Below, in pieces: positions 46,705 through 59,126 of a DNA stretch of 64,000 nt. Each line of letters opens with the position of its first letter. Positions within the stretch are counted from its first letter, which is position 1. The notes beneath the pieces were generated by a model that worked only from the letters and a program-made list of their open reading frames with translations, did no database searches and had not been told where the DNA came from. Source of the stretch: Silene latifolia (Eukaryota; Streptophyta; Magnoliopsida; Caryophyllales; Caryophyllaceae); NCBI RefSeq assembly GCF_048544455.1, contig NC_133532.1:18478948-18542947 (forward strand), in the 5' to 3' direction. The position numbers and the translations under genes were made by a program.

Positions 46705-48704
46705 AATCTCCCCAAACCAAACCTTTGCTTGTCCCCAAGCAAATATGAATGCAACTAAGGATGAACAATGGAACGGGACCAACGCATCGGCTACAAATCA
46801 TCCACTAGAACCAGTTTAATGCGATAACATGACAAAATGACAGTGAAAAGTGCAAACGAGTTAAATTAATGTTTCAACTTACTGAACCGTCGACCTTGCA
46901 AGACTCAAAAGATATCGGACTCTCACGGGTCGCTCTTCACTCAAAATCAGGCACAAGGTGAGTATATATGTGAAAGATAGAAAGAAGTAAGACACTCACC
47001 TAACTCGACCTATAAGAACATGCAAGCAGTTAACATGATTAAAGTCTCTACAACCGTACATATGCATTCCAACCATACTAATGACCAAGACACGTGCCGA
47101 GGACTTACATTTGGGTAAGTGAGGTAATGAGTAAGAAGGGGCTAAAATGAATTTGGATATGTGGGGTTAATAGCCAGGCTAGCAACAACGGATCCAAATA
47201 TAAACTGCATCCCAACTTCGTACTCATGGCAGCAAAATGAAACGGTGCAAAATTATGCATTAAGCTCACAAACACCAAAAATCGTCAACTCCCCATAAAA
47301 TATAGATAAGACATGAGAGTGTAAATCATTGTACAATTCTCATTCTTTTTCATATGTCATTTTTCTTTCTTTTTCTTCTTCTTTTCTTTTTCTCATTTTT
47401 CGTTCTCTTTTTTTCTTTTTCTTTTTTTCATTTCTTTTTTTTTTCAACAATTCGACATTTTCCTTCTTTCTTTCTTTCCCTTTAGTTCCTCCACCATCTT
47501 CTGAAATCAGATGAAATAACCATATTGCAATAGAACATTCCAAGAACTACTCGTTACTAGCTCAGCTAGGGTATGAAGTATTATAGAAAGTAGTTGATAG
47601 GACAAAAGGGGCAATTTGGCTATGTGAGGCTCATGGGTAGAATGAAATAAAGGGGACTGCCTCTCCTAACACGTGTCACCATCCACAGACCGAATGCATA
47701 CAGGTATTAAGAAGACTAGACTCATGCTTATGCAAATTGATGTTACATGTCTTAGAGAGAGTACTACTCACATCCTAAATGAAATCGGTCATGAATGTCA
47801 CCAGTTTAAAAAGCTCTAACCTCAGAATGTAATGTAGCTTGCCGATATAATGAATCAAGTCTATTCGTTCAGATAAGGGAGAAACAAAAACTCGTAGATT
47901 ATGCACATAGTCATGCCAGCTAAATGTCAAGAATATGCAGGGCTCAAGTAAGGGTTCAAAGTAGCGTCAGTGTTCAAACGTTCCGACCCAAAATTAAACA
48001 TGAAATTTATGAAGTTTTTGAAAATTTTGCATGATTTTTTTTTTGAAGTAAAACGAACAACAATGCGTGCGGAATTAATAAACATGGAAGCAGAAATGCA
48101 AGAAAACATGCAGACACAGATATGGATGCATACCTCCCCAAACCAAACCGTACAATGCCCTCATTGTACCAAAAATAGGGAAAGAAATGCAAACTGAAAG
48201 GAAAAGGAGGAGTGGAGTCGGAAAACTTACAAAACGTCATAAGGAGGGACCTCCCCAAACCGACCATGAACATGGGAGGTCAAAGGAAGTCAAGCAGTAG
48301 CTCCAAAGACGTAAAACAACAGCTGGAAGTCAAAACCACTCGATCGAGCTCTTGGAGGGGCTCGATCGAGTGAACTAGTGCATTGGAAGGGCTCGATCGA
48401 GCAGGCAACCACTCGATCGAGGCAACATGGGTCCGGATCAGGTCGATCGAGGATATTATCATTCGATCGAATGAAGGCTGCCTCAAAAAGTGCTCGATCG
48501 AGCACAATATCTTTCGATCAAGTACTTTGACCTGCAAAACACGCATAAAAAGCAAGAAAACAACGTAGGAAGTTCATAAAGCAGTGTCAAAAGTTCAATG
48601 TAAAGCCAAGGGAAAATAAAAGGTTCGACAAAAGCATAATAAAACAGTCCGGGCTGCCTCCCGGAGAGCGCTGGTTTAAGAGGTCCCGCACGACCTTTCT
48701 GGCA
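46705..48704 (-). other. 3' untranslated region of E3 with palindrome array and polypurine tract
   Basis: No gene. The plus-strand pyrimidine tract 47333-47486 is a long purine tract in element sense. Seven perfect TCGATCGA cores and one degenerate copy lie at 48334-48530. Blocks near the PPT (CTTTGCTTGTCCCCAAGCAA) are shared with A. Confidence 0.65.
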
Positions 48705-49792
48705 TCAATTATTTGGCGCGTCGAGCTCGTCGAAGCGCAAGACTTCAACGCGATTGTCTGCTTCAGTCGCCTCATGGTAATGCTTCACATATTGGCCATT
48801 CACCTTGAATCTACGCCCCTCGGAATCTTCGAGCTCCACAGATCCAAATTTGGTAACAGCTGTCACCGTATAAGGACCACTCCATCTGGACTTCAGCTTG
48901 CCAGGAAATAGTCTCAGCCGGGCATTAAACAGCAGCACCTTTTGCCCAACATGGAACTCCCGAGGTAGGATTCTCTTGTCATGCCATCTCTTCGTCTTTT
49001 CCTTGTAAATGCGCGAGCTGTCATAGGCATTGAGCCTAAACTCCTCCAATTCATCTAGCTGCAAAAGACGATTCTGACCACACAACTTAGGATCATAATT
49101 AAGCTCACGAATTGCCCACCAGGCCTTACATTCCAACTCAACAGGTAAGTGACACGATTTCCCATAAACTAACCTATAAGGTGATGCACCAACTGGTGTC
49201 TTAAAGGCAGTTCTATAAGCCCATAATGTGTCATCTAGCTTAAGACTCCAGTCCTTCCGTGATTTAGAAACTACCTTAGATAAGATCTCTTTCAACTCGC
49301 GATTAGAGACCACTACCTGACCACTAGTTTGGGGATGATACCCCAAACCACGCCGGTGTTGGACACCAACTCTAGACAGTATGGAAGTGAGTTTTTTTTC
49401 TTTGAAATGCATCCCCCCATCACTAATGACGACCCTAGGGACACTAAAACGGGGGAATATGATCTTTTTGAACATCTTTATCACGGTTTTAGCATCACAA
49501 TGGGGTGAAGCAATTGCCTCAACCCATTTTGACACATAGTCTACAGCTACTAAGATATACCTGTTACCTTTACTGGATGGGAACGGTCCTTGGAAATCAA
49601 TGCCCCAGACATCGAAAACTCAACCTCTAGGATGCCGTTTTGTGGCATCTCGTGTCTCTTCGAAATGTTCCCTGATCGTTGGCAAGCATCACAAGCTGAA
49701 ACAAAAGACTTAGCGTCAGCAAACAAAGAAGGCCAAGTAAAACCGGTGAAGTACCTTAGCCACGGTGCGCGATGGACCGTGGTGACCACCAT
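48705..49792 (-). pseudogene. pol: Integrase of E3
   Basis: Zinc-domain remnant CDACQRSGNISKRHEMP (about 49700), then a frameshift or stop near 49540. The core then reads [29 protein letters not shown] (second Asp) and [20 protein letters not shown]. In the last block the usual catalytic Glu of QVEVSNRE is Val, so this copy should be inactive. Then come [37 protein letters not shown] and [18 protein letters not shown] (GPY/F-like). Ends at stop 48705. Confidence 0.9.
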
Positions 49793-51441
49793 ATGAAGAG
49801 GAGTGACAGCCTTCCAGGACTATTTTGGTCTCCCACTGCGGAATACACCGTCTGTAGAGACCGTCTGCACATTCCTTAAACAAGTAAGGGTCATCCTGTA
49901 TATCGCTTTAGCGTTATAAAGAAAACGCTTCTTTTCTTTGATGAGAGAGGTCAGGCGGCAGCTCGCCACTGACAACGAAGTTAGCTATATCTGCATACCA
50001 AGGTTCTTGGTTAACAATAGATGATATAACAGCAATTAAAGTATCGTCAGGAAAAGAATCATCAATAGGTAGAGAATCTTCCCCTTCTTGTCGCACCGGT
50101 AGCGACAAGTGATCGACACCACGTTCTCGGCTCCTTTCTTGTCCTTGATCGCAAATCAAACTCTGAAGAAGGAGTATCCATCTCGAGCCGTGGTTTAGCC
50201 TCCTTCTTAGCAAGGAGGTGCCTCAAAGCGGCATGGTCAGTAAAAAACGGTGACTTCGACCCAACTAAATAAGTACGAAACTTCTCTAAGGCATAAACTA
50301 CAACTAACGACTCCTTCTCGATGGTAGTGTACTTCACTTGAGCCTCATCCAGAGTTCGGCTCGCATAGTAGATAGCATTCAAAGCTTTGTCTTTTCCGGC
50401 CAAGCACCGCTCCTAGTGCATAGTTACTCGCATCACACATGATCTCAAACGGCAAGTCCCGGTTCGGAGGTCGTATGATCGGCGCGGAGACTAAGGCCAG
50501 CTTTAACTGTTAAAAGCAGAAAGACAAGCATCGTAAACACAAAAGGGGCATCCTTAAGCGGCAAAGAATCGTGTAAGTGGTTTAGCAATTTTGGAGAAAT
50601 CCTTGATAAACCGGCGATAGAAGCCGGCGTGACCAAGGAAGCTCCTCACCCCCTTAACATTAACAGGAGGTGGTAATTGCTGAATCACTTCCACCTTTGC
50701 TTTATCAACTTCTATTCCCCTATCAGAAACCAAGTGCCCTAAGACAACTCCCTCGTTGACCATAAAGTGGCACTTCTCCCGATTCAAAGACAAGATTAAC
50801 CTCAATACTGCCGCAACACTTTCTCAAGGTTAGACAGACGATTAGAAAAATCACTTCCATATACACTGAAATCATCCATAAAAACTTCCATGATAGACTC
50901 AATATACTCTGAAAATATCCCCATCATACACCTTTGGAAGGTGGCAGGGGCATTGCACAAACCAAAAGGCATTCTGCGATACGCAAAAACGCCCTTAGGA
51001 CAGGTAAATGTAGTCTTAGCCTGATCGTCTGGGTGGATAGGGATCTGAAAGAACCCTGAATACCCGTCTAAATAGCAGAAAAATTTATGAGAAGCTAACC
51101 TTTCTACCATTTGATCAATAAAAGGAAGGGGAAAGTGATCTTTCTTAGTGGCGGCATTCAGCTGTCTGTAGTCTATGCACATCCGCCAACCAGTCACTAC
51201 TCGGGTAGGTATTAATTCATTCTTCTCATTCTTAACTACGATTTGACCCTCCTTTCTTCGGGACCACATCTTGGACTGGACTCACCCATCTAGAATTACC
51301 GACAGAATAAATAATACCGCATCCAGCAGACTTCATTACCTCGGCCGTCACGACATCTTGCATCTTCGGTTCGTTCAAATTGACGCCGACCCTGTCTCGC
51401 AAGGTTTGTGATCCTCCTCCAGCTCTATCCCGTGCATACAA
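49793..51441 (-). pseudogene. pol: Reverse transcriptase and RNase H of E3
   Basis: RT motifs on the minus strand: GWRMCIDYRQLNAATKKDHF, CYLDGYSGFFQIPIHPDDQ, RRMPFGLCNAPATFQRCM, the catalytic FMDDFSVYG (about 50870) characteristic of Athila, then VLGHLVSDRGIEVDKAKVEV and FLGHAGFYRRFIKDFSKIAK. RNase H follows as AIYYASRTLDEAQVKYTTIE and SPFFTDHAALRHLLAKKEAK. Frameshifts near 51250, 50805 and 50450 break it. Confidence 0.9.
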
Positions 51442-52123
51442 ATATCGGGACTAATCCCGTGATATCGTCCGATGAATAGCCCATTGCCTTCTGTTCTTCT
51501 TAAAACTGACTAACAAAGAGGTCATTTGCTCATCACTAAGCTTGGCACTAACAATGACTGGATATTGCTCTGTATCGTCTAGGAAAGCATATTTAAGATG
51601 AGAAGGGAGAGGCTTACGTTCTGGTACCTTTATCTCAATGGAGCAAAGAGTGCTGATCATTTGTTCCACCTGCTCTCCTTCGTGCTCATCTAAATCATCA
51701 ACAAGCAAATCCAACGCAGCGTCATCGTCGTCTGGGCTATCTGCACACTCATCAAAAAGCATAAGAGCTTCTAGGGGGTCCTTCATAAAAGAACCCGACC
51801 AGAAGTCATAAATAGACTCGTCAATGATATCGACCGAATAACAAGTGTCCTCTATCATTGGGTGGGCTAAAAAATCTTGGGCAAACCGAATGTGATAGCG
51901 TCATCCCTCATCGCAAGAGTCGACGCCCTTGTCGACATCAATAATGATTTTGTTGTACAAAGGAATGGTCTTCCTAAGATAGTTTGGGTTCGAGTGTCCT
52001 CAGCTATATCCAAAACAAGGAAATCTACTGGGATGTAGAGCTTGCCTATTTTCACAGGCACGTCCTCTAAGACACCTAAGGGCCTCCTAACAGATCTATC
52101 AGCCATCTGTAGGGTAATGTTAG
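51442..52123 (-). pseudogene. pol: Protease C-terminal part and linker of E3
   Basis: Continues the protease cut by E4: ITLQMADRSVRRPLGVLEDV, then LVLDIAEDTRTQTILGRPFL, then an acidic linker (DECADSPDDDDAALDLLVDD) and SHLKYAFLDD, the conserved approach to RT. GTTAG (52119-52123) is the target duplication of E4. Confidence 0.88.
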
Positions 52124-53624
52124 TGATACTGTCGTTTTGTACCAAAAATAAAATACCTAAGTACTACTAACAGAAGTCAGCGGCAAGTAGGGTCGATCTC
52201 CACAGGGAGGCGGTGTACTATCTATTTGTCTATTTATCTGTCTAAATGTCACTAATGGGGGTTTTGATTGATTTAACTAACTAAGGACTAAGGCGCAAGG
52301 GAAAAGGATTGACAGTAAGAGAAGGGAGTATGCTAAGAGTCGGTCCACCGTGGCAGCTATCAAATCTTATACTATCGGGAATACTGAGGCGATTAAACTA
52401 TTGATAAGAAGAGCTATGGTCGTCACCTTTTGGTCCTTAAACCGCCCTAGAGCGTAAACAACTTAACTTTCGCCCTCACTGCAATACCCTATTGTAATTA
52501 AGCAAGCCTTCCCTTCCAATCTTTCGATCCAGGTCGGGGTTAACTAGATTTAATGGTCTCCTGCATGCATTCATTCGACCGAATAACAATTAAATTGCCT
52601 AATACAATTCCTACCGCAAGTCTAACCTATTCAAGTCAGTTAAAACATCGCTACCACGGCTTCCCTAATCCTAACATACTACGGGAATTAGCTACGCATA
52701 ATTAAAGGGGAAACGAGAAATAAGGGAAGAACAATAAACATAAGTAAACAATAATTAAAGAAGAAAAGGAAGGGAAAGAATTACTGAATTAAGTCCGGAA
52801 ATTAGGAACAAAAGTGGCAGTCAGTAACAATGTAATGTGAAAGTGATAAAAGAGGAGAAGAGGGAGTCCTCCCGGATAAAAAGAGATGCATAAACTGACG
52901 ACCTCACTCCTATTTATAAGAAATTAGGAGTTTAATTAAACCTAATGACGGAAAATAACTAAAAAGCCCAACCCGTCGACAAAATCCACTCGATCGAGTA
53001 ACTAAATCACTCGATCGAGCAAAAGCATAAAAAGAACTGGTCGATCGAAAGGATAAATAGTCGATCGAGTACTTATTCATCCTAAAACCACTCGATCGAG
53101 AAGAAGTGTCTCTCGATCGAGCAAATGGGCTCTCGATCGAATAGAAATAGTTCTCGATCGAGCACTTCTCAGCGCGTAATTCCTGCTTCGCGCACTGAAC
53201 TTCAAACGGCTGCCATTCCTTCGTTACTTGGACAAATAGGGCGTGGTTGGTGGCGTTGGAAAGCTAAGAGGATAAGCTTTCACCTCCAACTGGAATCACC
53301 TTAATAACTGTTGTAGAACTCTAGATATGGCTCTTACAAGAAGGAACTAGCAAATTGAAGCACTCTCTTGGCTCGCCTAACTTCCTTACTCCAATGCGCA
53401 TCTCAAAATAGCACTTTCCAAGCTCCGAGTTATCTCTTCCTCCAAATGCATGCTAAACGGACGGTAAATAGCTTGATTTCACTACTTTATGGCTCATTCC
53501 TGCAAATAAGACAAGAACTTCCAAAGTATGCAATTCGGGGCATTTCGTAGCATAAAACCACGATAAAAGCATAAAAATACGTGCATGAATTAGCCTAAAA
53601 AGACTATATAAAATGCACGTATCA
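52124..53624 (-). repeat. E4 LTR1
   Basis: 1501 bp. Its left ~430 bp differ at many places from LTR2-4 (for example ACTAATGGGGGTTTTGATTG versus ACAATTGCTGGGGTTGATTG). Its right part matches LTR2 and LTR3. Minus-strand TATA CTTATAAATA at 52911-52920; eight TCGATCGA cores upstream at 52988-53165. Confidence 0.93.
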
Positions 53625-53945
53625 AATCTCCCCAAACCAAACCTTTACTCGTCCCCGAGTAAACTAAAATGCAACTAAAGGAACGGAAAAAGACAACTCA
53701 GAGCTAGCTACAAATGCCCACTTAAGCCAATTTAATGCAAGCAAACTAACACTTATAGCAGACAGTCAAACGCAAACGAGTTGTAAGATGTTTATAATAA
53801 AGCTGAACCGTCGACCTTGCAAGACCTTTAACAATGGACTCTCACGGGTCACTCTTCTCTCATGAAGCAAAGGGCAGGCATATATATGTAAGAGAGAAAG
53901 AAAAATAGTCGCTCACCTAAACTACGACCCACATAGCACAAAATT
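53625..53945 (-). other. E4 internal segment 1
   Basis: 321 bp, non-coding, PPT-side sequence only; nearly identical to the segments at 55467 and 57306. Confidence 0.9.
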
Positions 53946-55466
53946 TGATCTTTTGTCGTTTCGTACCAAAAATAAATACCTAAATACAACTAACAGAAGT
54001 CAGCGGTAAGTAGGGTCGATCTCCACAGGGAGGCGGTGTACTATCTATTTGTCTATTTATCTGTCTAAATGTCACAATTGCTGGGGTTGATTGATTTGGA
54101 CTAACTAAACTACTGAAGCTAAAGGCAAGAGAAAAGGGATAAAGGAAATTAACAATAAAAGAAAGGAAGTATGCTAAGAGTCGGTCCACCGTGGCAGCTA
54201 TCAGATCTCATACTATCAGGAATACTAAGGCGATTAGACTATTGATAAGAAGAGCTATGGTCGTCACCTTTCGGTCCTTAAACCGCCCTAGAGCGTAAAC
54301 AGCTTAACTTTCGCCCTCACTGCAATACCCTATTGTAATTAAGCAAGCCTTCCCTTCCAATCTTTCGATCTAGGTCGGGGTTAACTAGAGTTAATGGTCT
54401 CTGGCATGCATTCATTCGACCGAATAACAATTAAATTGCCTAATACAATTCCTACCGCAAGTCTAACCTATTCAAGTCAGTTAAAACATCGCTACCACGG
54501 CTTCCCTAATCCTAACATACTACGGGAATTAGCTACGCATAATTAAAGGGGAAACGAGAAATAAGGGAAGAACAATAAACATAAGTAAACAATAATTAAA
54601 GAAGAAAAGGAAGGGAAAGAATTACTGAATTAAGTCCGGAAATTAGGAACAAAAGTGGCGATCAAGAACAATGTAATGTGAAAGTGATAAAAGAGGAGAA
54701 GAGGGAGTCCTCCCGGATAAAAAGAGATGCATAAATCGACGACCTCACTCCTATTTATAAGAAATTAGGAGTTTAATTAAACCTAATGACGGAAAATAAC
54801 TAAAAAGCCCAACCCGTCAATCCAAAATCCACTCGATCGAGTAACTAAATCACTCGATCGAGCAAAAGCATAAAAGGAACTGGTCGATCGAAAGGATAAA
54901 TAGTCGATCGAGTACTTATTCATCCTAAAACCACTCGATCGAGAAGAAGTGTCTCTCGATCGAGCAAATGGGCTCTCGATCGAATAGAAATAGTTCTCGA
55001 TCGAGCACTTCTCGACGCGTAATTCCGCTTCGCGCACTGAACTTCAAACGGCTGCCATTCCTTCGTTACTTGGACAAATAGGGCGTGGTTGGTGGCGTTG
55101 GAAAGCTAAGAGGATAAGCTTTCACCTCCAACTGGAATCACCTTAATAACTGTTGTAGAACTCTAGATATGGCTCTTACAAGAAGGAACTAGCAAATTGA
55201 AGCACTCTCTTGGCTCGCCTAACTTCCTTACTCCAATGCGCATCTCAAAATAGCACTTTCCAAGCTCCGAGTTATCTCTTCCTCCAAATGCATGCTAAAC
55301 GGACGGTAAATAGCTTGATTTCACTACTTTATGGCTCATTCCTGCAAATAAGACAAGAACTTCCAAAGTATGCAATTCGGGGCATTTCGTAGCATAAAAC
55401 CACGATAAAAGCATAAAAATACGTGCATGAATTAGCCTAAAAAGACTATATAAAATGCACGTATCA
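53946..55466 (-). repeat. E4 LTR2 (chimeric)
   Basis: 1521 bp. The left part follows LTR4 and the right part follows LTR1; the switch lies near 54370-54400. It starts TGATCTTTTGTCG where the others start TGATACTGTCG. Confidence 0.9.
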
Positions 55467-55787
55467 AATCTCCCCAAACCAAACCTTTACTCGTCCCCGA
55501 GTAAACTAAAATGCAACTAAAGGAACGGAAAAAGACAACTCAGAGCTAGCTACAAATGCCCACTTAAGCCAATTTAATGCAAGCAAACTAACACTTATAG
55601 CAGACAGTCAAACGCAAACGAGTTGTAAGATGTTTATAATAAAGCTGAACCGTCGACCTTGCAAGACCTTTAACAATGGACTCTCACGGGTCACTCTTCT
55701 CTCATGAAGCAAAGGGCAGGCATATATATGTAAGAGAGAAAGAAAAATAGTCGCTCACCTAAACTACGACCCACATAGCACAAAATT
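55467..55787 (-). other. E4 internal segment 2
   Basis: 321 bp, as internal segment 1. Confidence 0.9.
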
Positions 55788-57305
55788 TGATACTGTCGTT
55801 TCGTACCAAAAATAAATACCTAAATACAACTAACAGAAGTCAGCGGTAAGTAGGGTCGATCTCCACAGGGAGGCGGTGTACTATCTATTTGTCTATTTAT
55901 CTGTCTAAATGTCACAATTGCTGGGGTTGATTGATTTGGACTAACTAAACTACTGAAGCTAAAGGCAAGAGAAAAGGGATAAAGGAAATTAACAATAAAA
56001 GAAAGGAAGTATGCTAAGAGTCGGTCCACCGTGGCAGCTATCAGATCTCATACTATCAGGAATACTAAGGCGATTAGACTATTGATAAGAAGAGCTATGG
56101 TCGTCACCTTTCGGTCCTTAAACCGCCCTAGAGCGTAAACAGCTTAACTTTCGCCCTCACTGCAATACCCTATTGTAATTAAGCAAGCCTTCCCTTCCAA
56201 TCTTTCGATCTAGGTCGGGGTTAACTAGAGTTAATGGTCTCCTGCATGCATTCATTCGACCGAATAACAATTAAATTGCCTAATACAATTCCTACCGCAA
56301 GTCTAACCTATTCAAGTCAGTTAAAACATCGCTACCACGGCTTCCCTAATCCTAACATACTACGGGAATTAGCTACGCATAATTAAAGGGGAAACGAGAA
56401 ATAAGGGAAGAACAATAAACATAAGTAAACAATAATTAAAGAAGAAAAGGAAGGGAAAGAATTACTGAATTAAGTCCGGAAATTAGGAACAAAAGTGGCA
56501 GTCAGTAACAATGTAATGTGAAAGTGATAAAAGAGGAGAAGAGGGAGTCCTCCCGGATAAAAAGAGATGCATAAACTGACGACCTCACTCCTATTTATAA
56601 GAAATTAGGAGTTTAATTAAACCTAATGACGGAAAATAACTAAAAAGCCCAACCCGTCAGCAAAATCCACTCGATCGAGTAACTAAATCACTCGATCGAG
56701 CAAAAGCATAAAAGGAACTGGTCGATCGAAAGGATAAATAGTCGATCGAGTACTTATTCATCCTAAAACCACTCGATCGAGAAGAAGTGTCTCTCGATCG
56801 AGCAAATGGGCTCTCGATCGAATAGAAATAGTTCTCGATCGAGCACTTCTCAGCGCGTAATTCCTGCTTCGCGCACTGAACTTCAAACGGCTGCCATTCC
56901 TTCGTTACTTGGACAAATAGGGCGTGGTTGGTGGCGTTGGAAAGCTAAGAGGATAAGCTTTCACCTCCAACTGGAATCACCTTAATAACTGTTGTAGAAC
57001 TCTAGATATGGCTCTTACAAGAAGGAACTAGCAAATTGAAGCACTCTCTTGGCTCGCCTAACTTCCTTACTCCAATGCGCATCTCAAAATAGCACTTTCC
57101 AAGCTCCGAGTTATCTCTTCCTCCAAATGCATGCTAAACGGACGGTAAATAGCTTGATTTCACTACTTTATGGCTCATTCCTGCAAATAAGACAAGAACT
57201 TCCAAAGTATGCAATTCGGGGCATTTCGTAGCATAAAACCACGATAAAAGCATAAAAATACGTGCATGAATTAGCCTAAAAAGACTATATAAAATGCACG
57301 TATCA
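55788..57305 (-). repeat. E4 LTR3 (chimeric)
   Basis: 1518 bp. Same LTR4-left and LTR1-right composition as LTR2. Confidence 0.9.
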
Positions 57306-57625
57306 AATCTCCCCAAACCAAACCTTTACTCGTCCCCGAGTAAACTAAAATGCAACTAAAGGAACGGAAAAAGACAACTCAGAGCTAGCTACAAATGCCC
57401 ACTTAAGCCAATTTAATGCAAGCAAACTAACACTTATAGCAGGCATCAAACGCAAACGAGTTGTAAGATGTTTATAATAAAGTCGAACCGTCGACCTTGC
57501 AAGACCTTTAACAATGGACTCTCACGGGTCACTCTTCTCTCATGAAGCAAAGGGCAGGCATATATATGTAAGAGAGAAAGAAAAATAGTCGCTCACCTAA
57601 ACTACGACCCACATAGCACAAAATT
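57306..57625 (-). other. E4 internal segment 3
   Basis: 320 bp, with a few private differences (AGGCATCAAACG versus AGACAGTCAAACG). Confidence 0.9.
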
Positions 57626-59126
57626 TGATACTGTCGTTTCGTACCAAAAATAAATACCTAAATACAACTAACAGAAGTCAGCGGTAAGTAGGGTCGATCT
57701 CCACAGGGAGGCGGTGTACTATCTATTTGTCTATTTATCTGTCTAAATGTCACAATTGCTGGGGTTGATTGATTTGGACTAACTAAACTACTGAAGCTAA
57801 AGGCAAGAGAAAAGGGATAAAGGAAATTAACAATAAAAGAAAGGAAGTATGCTAAGAGTCGGTCCACCGTGGCAGCTATCAGATCTCATACTATCAGGAA
57901 TACTAAGGCGATTAGACTATTGATAAGAAGAGCTATGGTCGTCACCTTTCGGTCCTTAAACCGCCCTAGAGCGTAAACAACTTAACTTTCGCCCTCACTG
58001 CAATACCCTATTGTAATTAAGCAAGCCTTCCCTTCCAATCTTTCGATCTAGGTCGGGGTTAACTAAATTTATGGTCTCCTGCATGCATTCATTCGACCGG
58101 ATAACAATTAAATTGCCTAATACAATTCCTATCGCAAGACTAATCTATATAAGTTAGTTAAAACATTGCTACCACGGCTTCCCTAATTCTAACATACTAC
58201 GGGGGATTAGCTAGACATGGAATTAATAAGAACAATAAATAAAGAGGGAGAGGGAATAATAAACATTAAATAAAAAGAGAGAAAGGAGAGAAGAAATTAC
58301 TGATATAATGATCCGGAATAAAATGCAAAGTAACAGTGTATCGTTCCAAGAGAAAAGAGAGAGTCAGAGTGTCTCCGGATAAAAAGAGATGCATAAACTG
58401 ACGACCTCACTCCTATTTATAAGAAATTAGGAGTTTAATTAAACCTAATGACGGAAAATAACTAAAAAGCCCAACCCGTCAGCAAAATCCACTCGATCGA
58501 GTAACTAAATCACTCGATCGAGCAAAAGCATAAAAGGAACTGGTCGATCGAAAGGATAAATAGTCGATCGAGTACTTATTCATCCTAAACCACTCGATCG
58601 AGAAGAAGTGTCTCTCGATCGAGCAAATGGGCTCTCGATCGAATAGAAATAGTTCTCGATCGAGCACTTCTCAGCGCGTAATTCCTGCTTCGCGCACTGA
58701 ACTTCAAACGGCTGCCATTCCTTCGTTACTTGGACAAATAGGGCGTGGTTGGTGGCGTTGGAAAGCTAAGAGGATAAGCTTTCACCTCCAACTGGAATCA
58801 CCTTAATAACTGTTGTAGAACTCGAGATATGGCTCTTACAAGCAGGAACTAGCAAATTGAAGCACTCTCTTGGCTCGCCTAACTTCCTTACTCCAATGCG
58901 CATCTCAAAATAGCACTTTCCAAGCTCCGAGTTATCTCTTCCTCCAAATGCATGCTAAACGGACGGTAAATAGCTTGATTTCACTATTTTCGGATCCATA
59001 CCTGCAAATAAGACATAATAACCCAAAGTAGCATATTCGGGGCATTTCGTAGCAATAAACCACGATAAAGGCATAGAAATACGTGCATAAAATAGGCTAA
59101 AAAGACTATATAAAATGCACGTATCA
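57626..59126 (-). repeat. E4 LTR4
   Basis: 1501 bp. The left part matches LTR2 and LTR3. The middle (about 58070-58375) and right end (about 58985-59126) are clearly divergent from LTR1-3. The eight-core palindrome array is retained (58492-58672). Confidence 0.92.

Larger units (their letters stand above)
52124..59126 (-). mobile_element. E4: tandem LTR array (four LTRs, three minimal internal segments)
   Basis: 7003 bp flanked by the perfect duplication GTTAG (52119-52123 and 59127-59131), so it behaves as a single insertion. Order: LTR1 52124-53624, internal 53625-53945, LTR2 53946-55466, internal 55467-55787, LTR3 55788-57305, internal 57306-57625, LTR4 57626-59126. Internals are 320-321 bp, start next to the PPT block (plus strand AATCTCCCCAAACC) and end CATAGCACAAAATT before the next LTR. 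The PBS and all coding sequence are deleted, leaving only the CAAAATT trace of the PBS region. It cannot encode anything. Confidence 0.93.

Noticed and set aside
47340..47543. Lys/Glu-rich minus-strand open frame
   Set aside because: Low-complexity translation of the polypurine tract in the E3 3' region.
53368..53550. Identical 60-codon open frame repeated at 53368, 55210 and 57049
   Set aside because: Repeated only because it lies within the duplicated E4 LTRs; no start context or domain.
53980..54189. Identical 69-codon minus-strand open frame repeated in the E4 LTRs
   Set aside because: Same reason: LTR duplication, no recognisable product.
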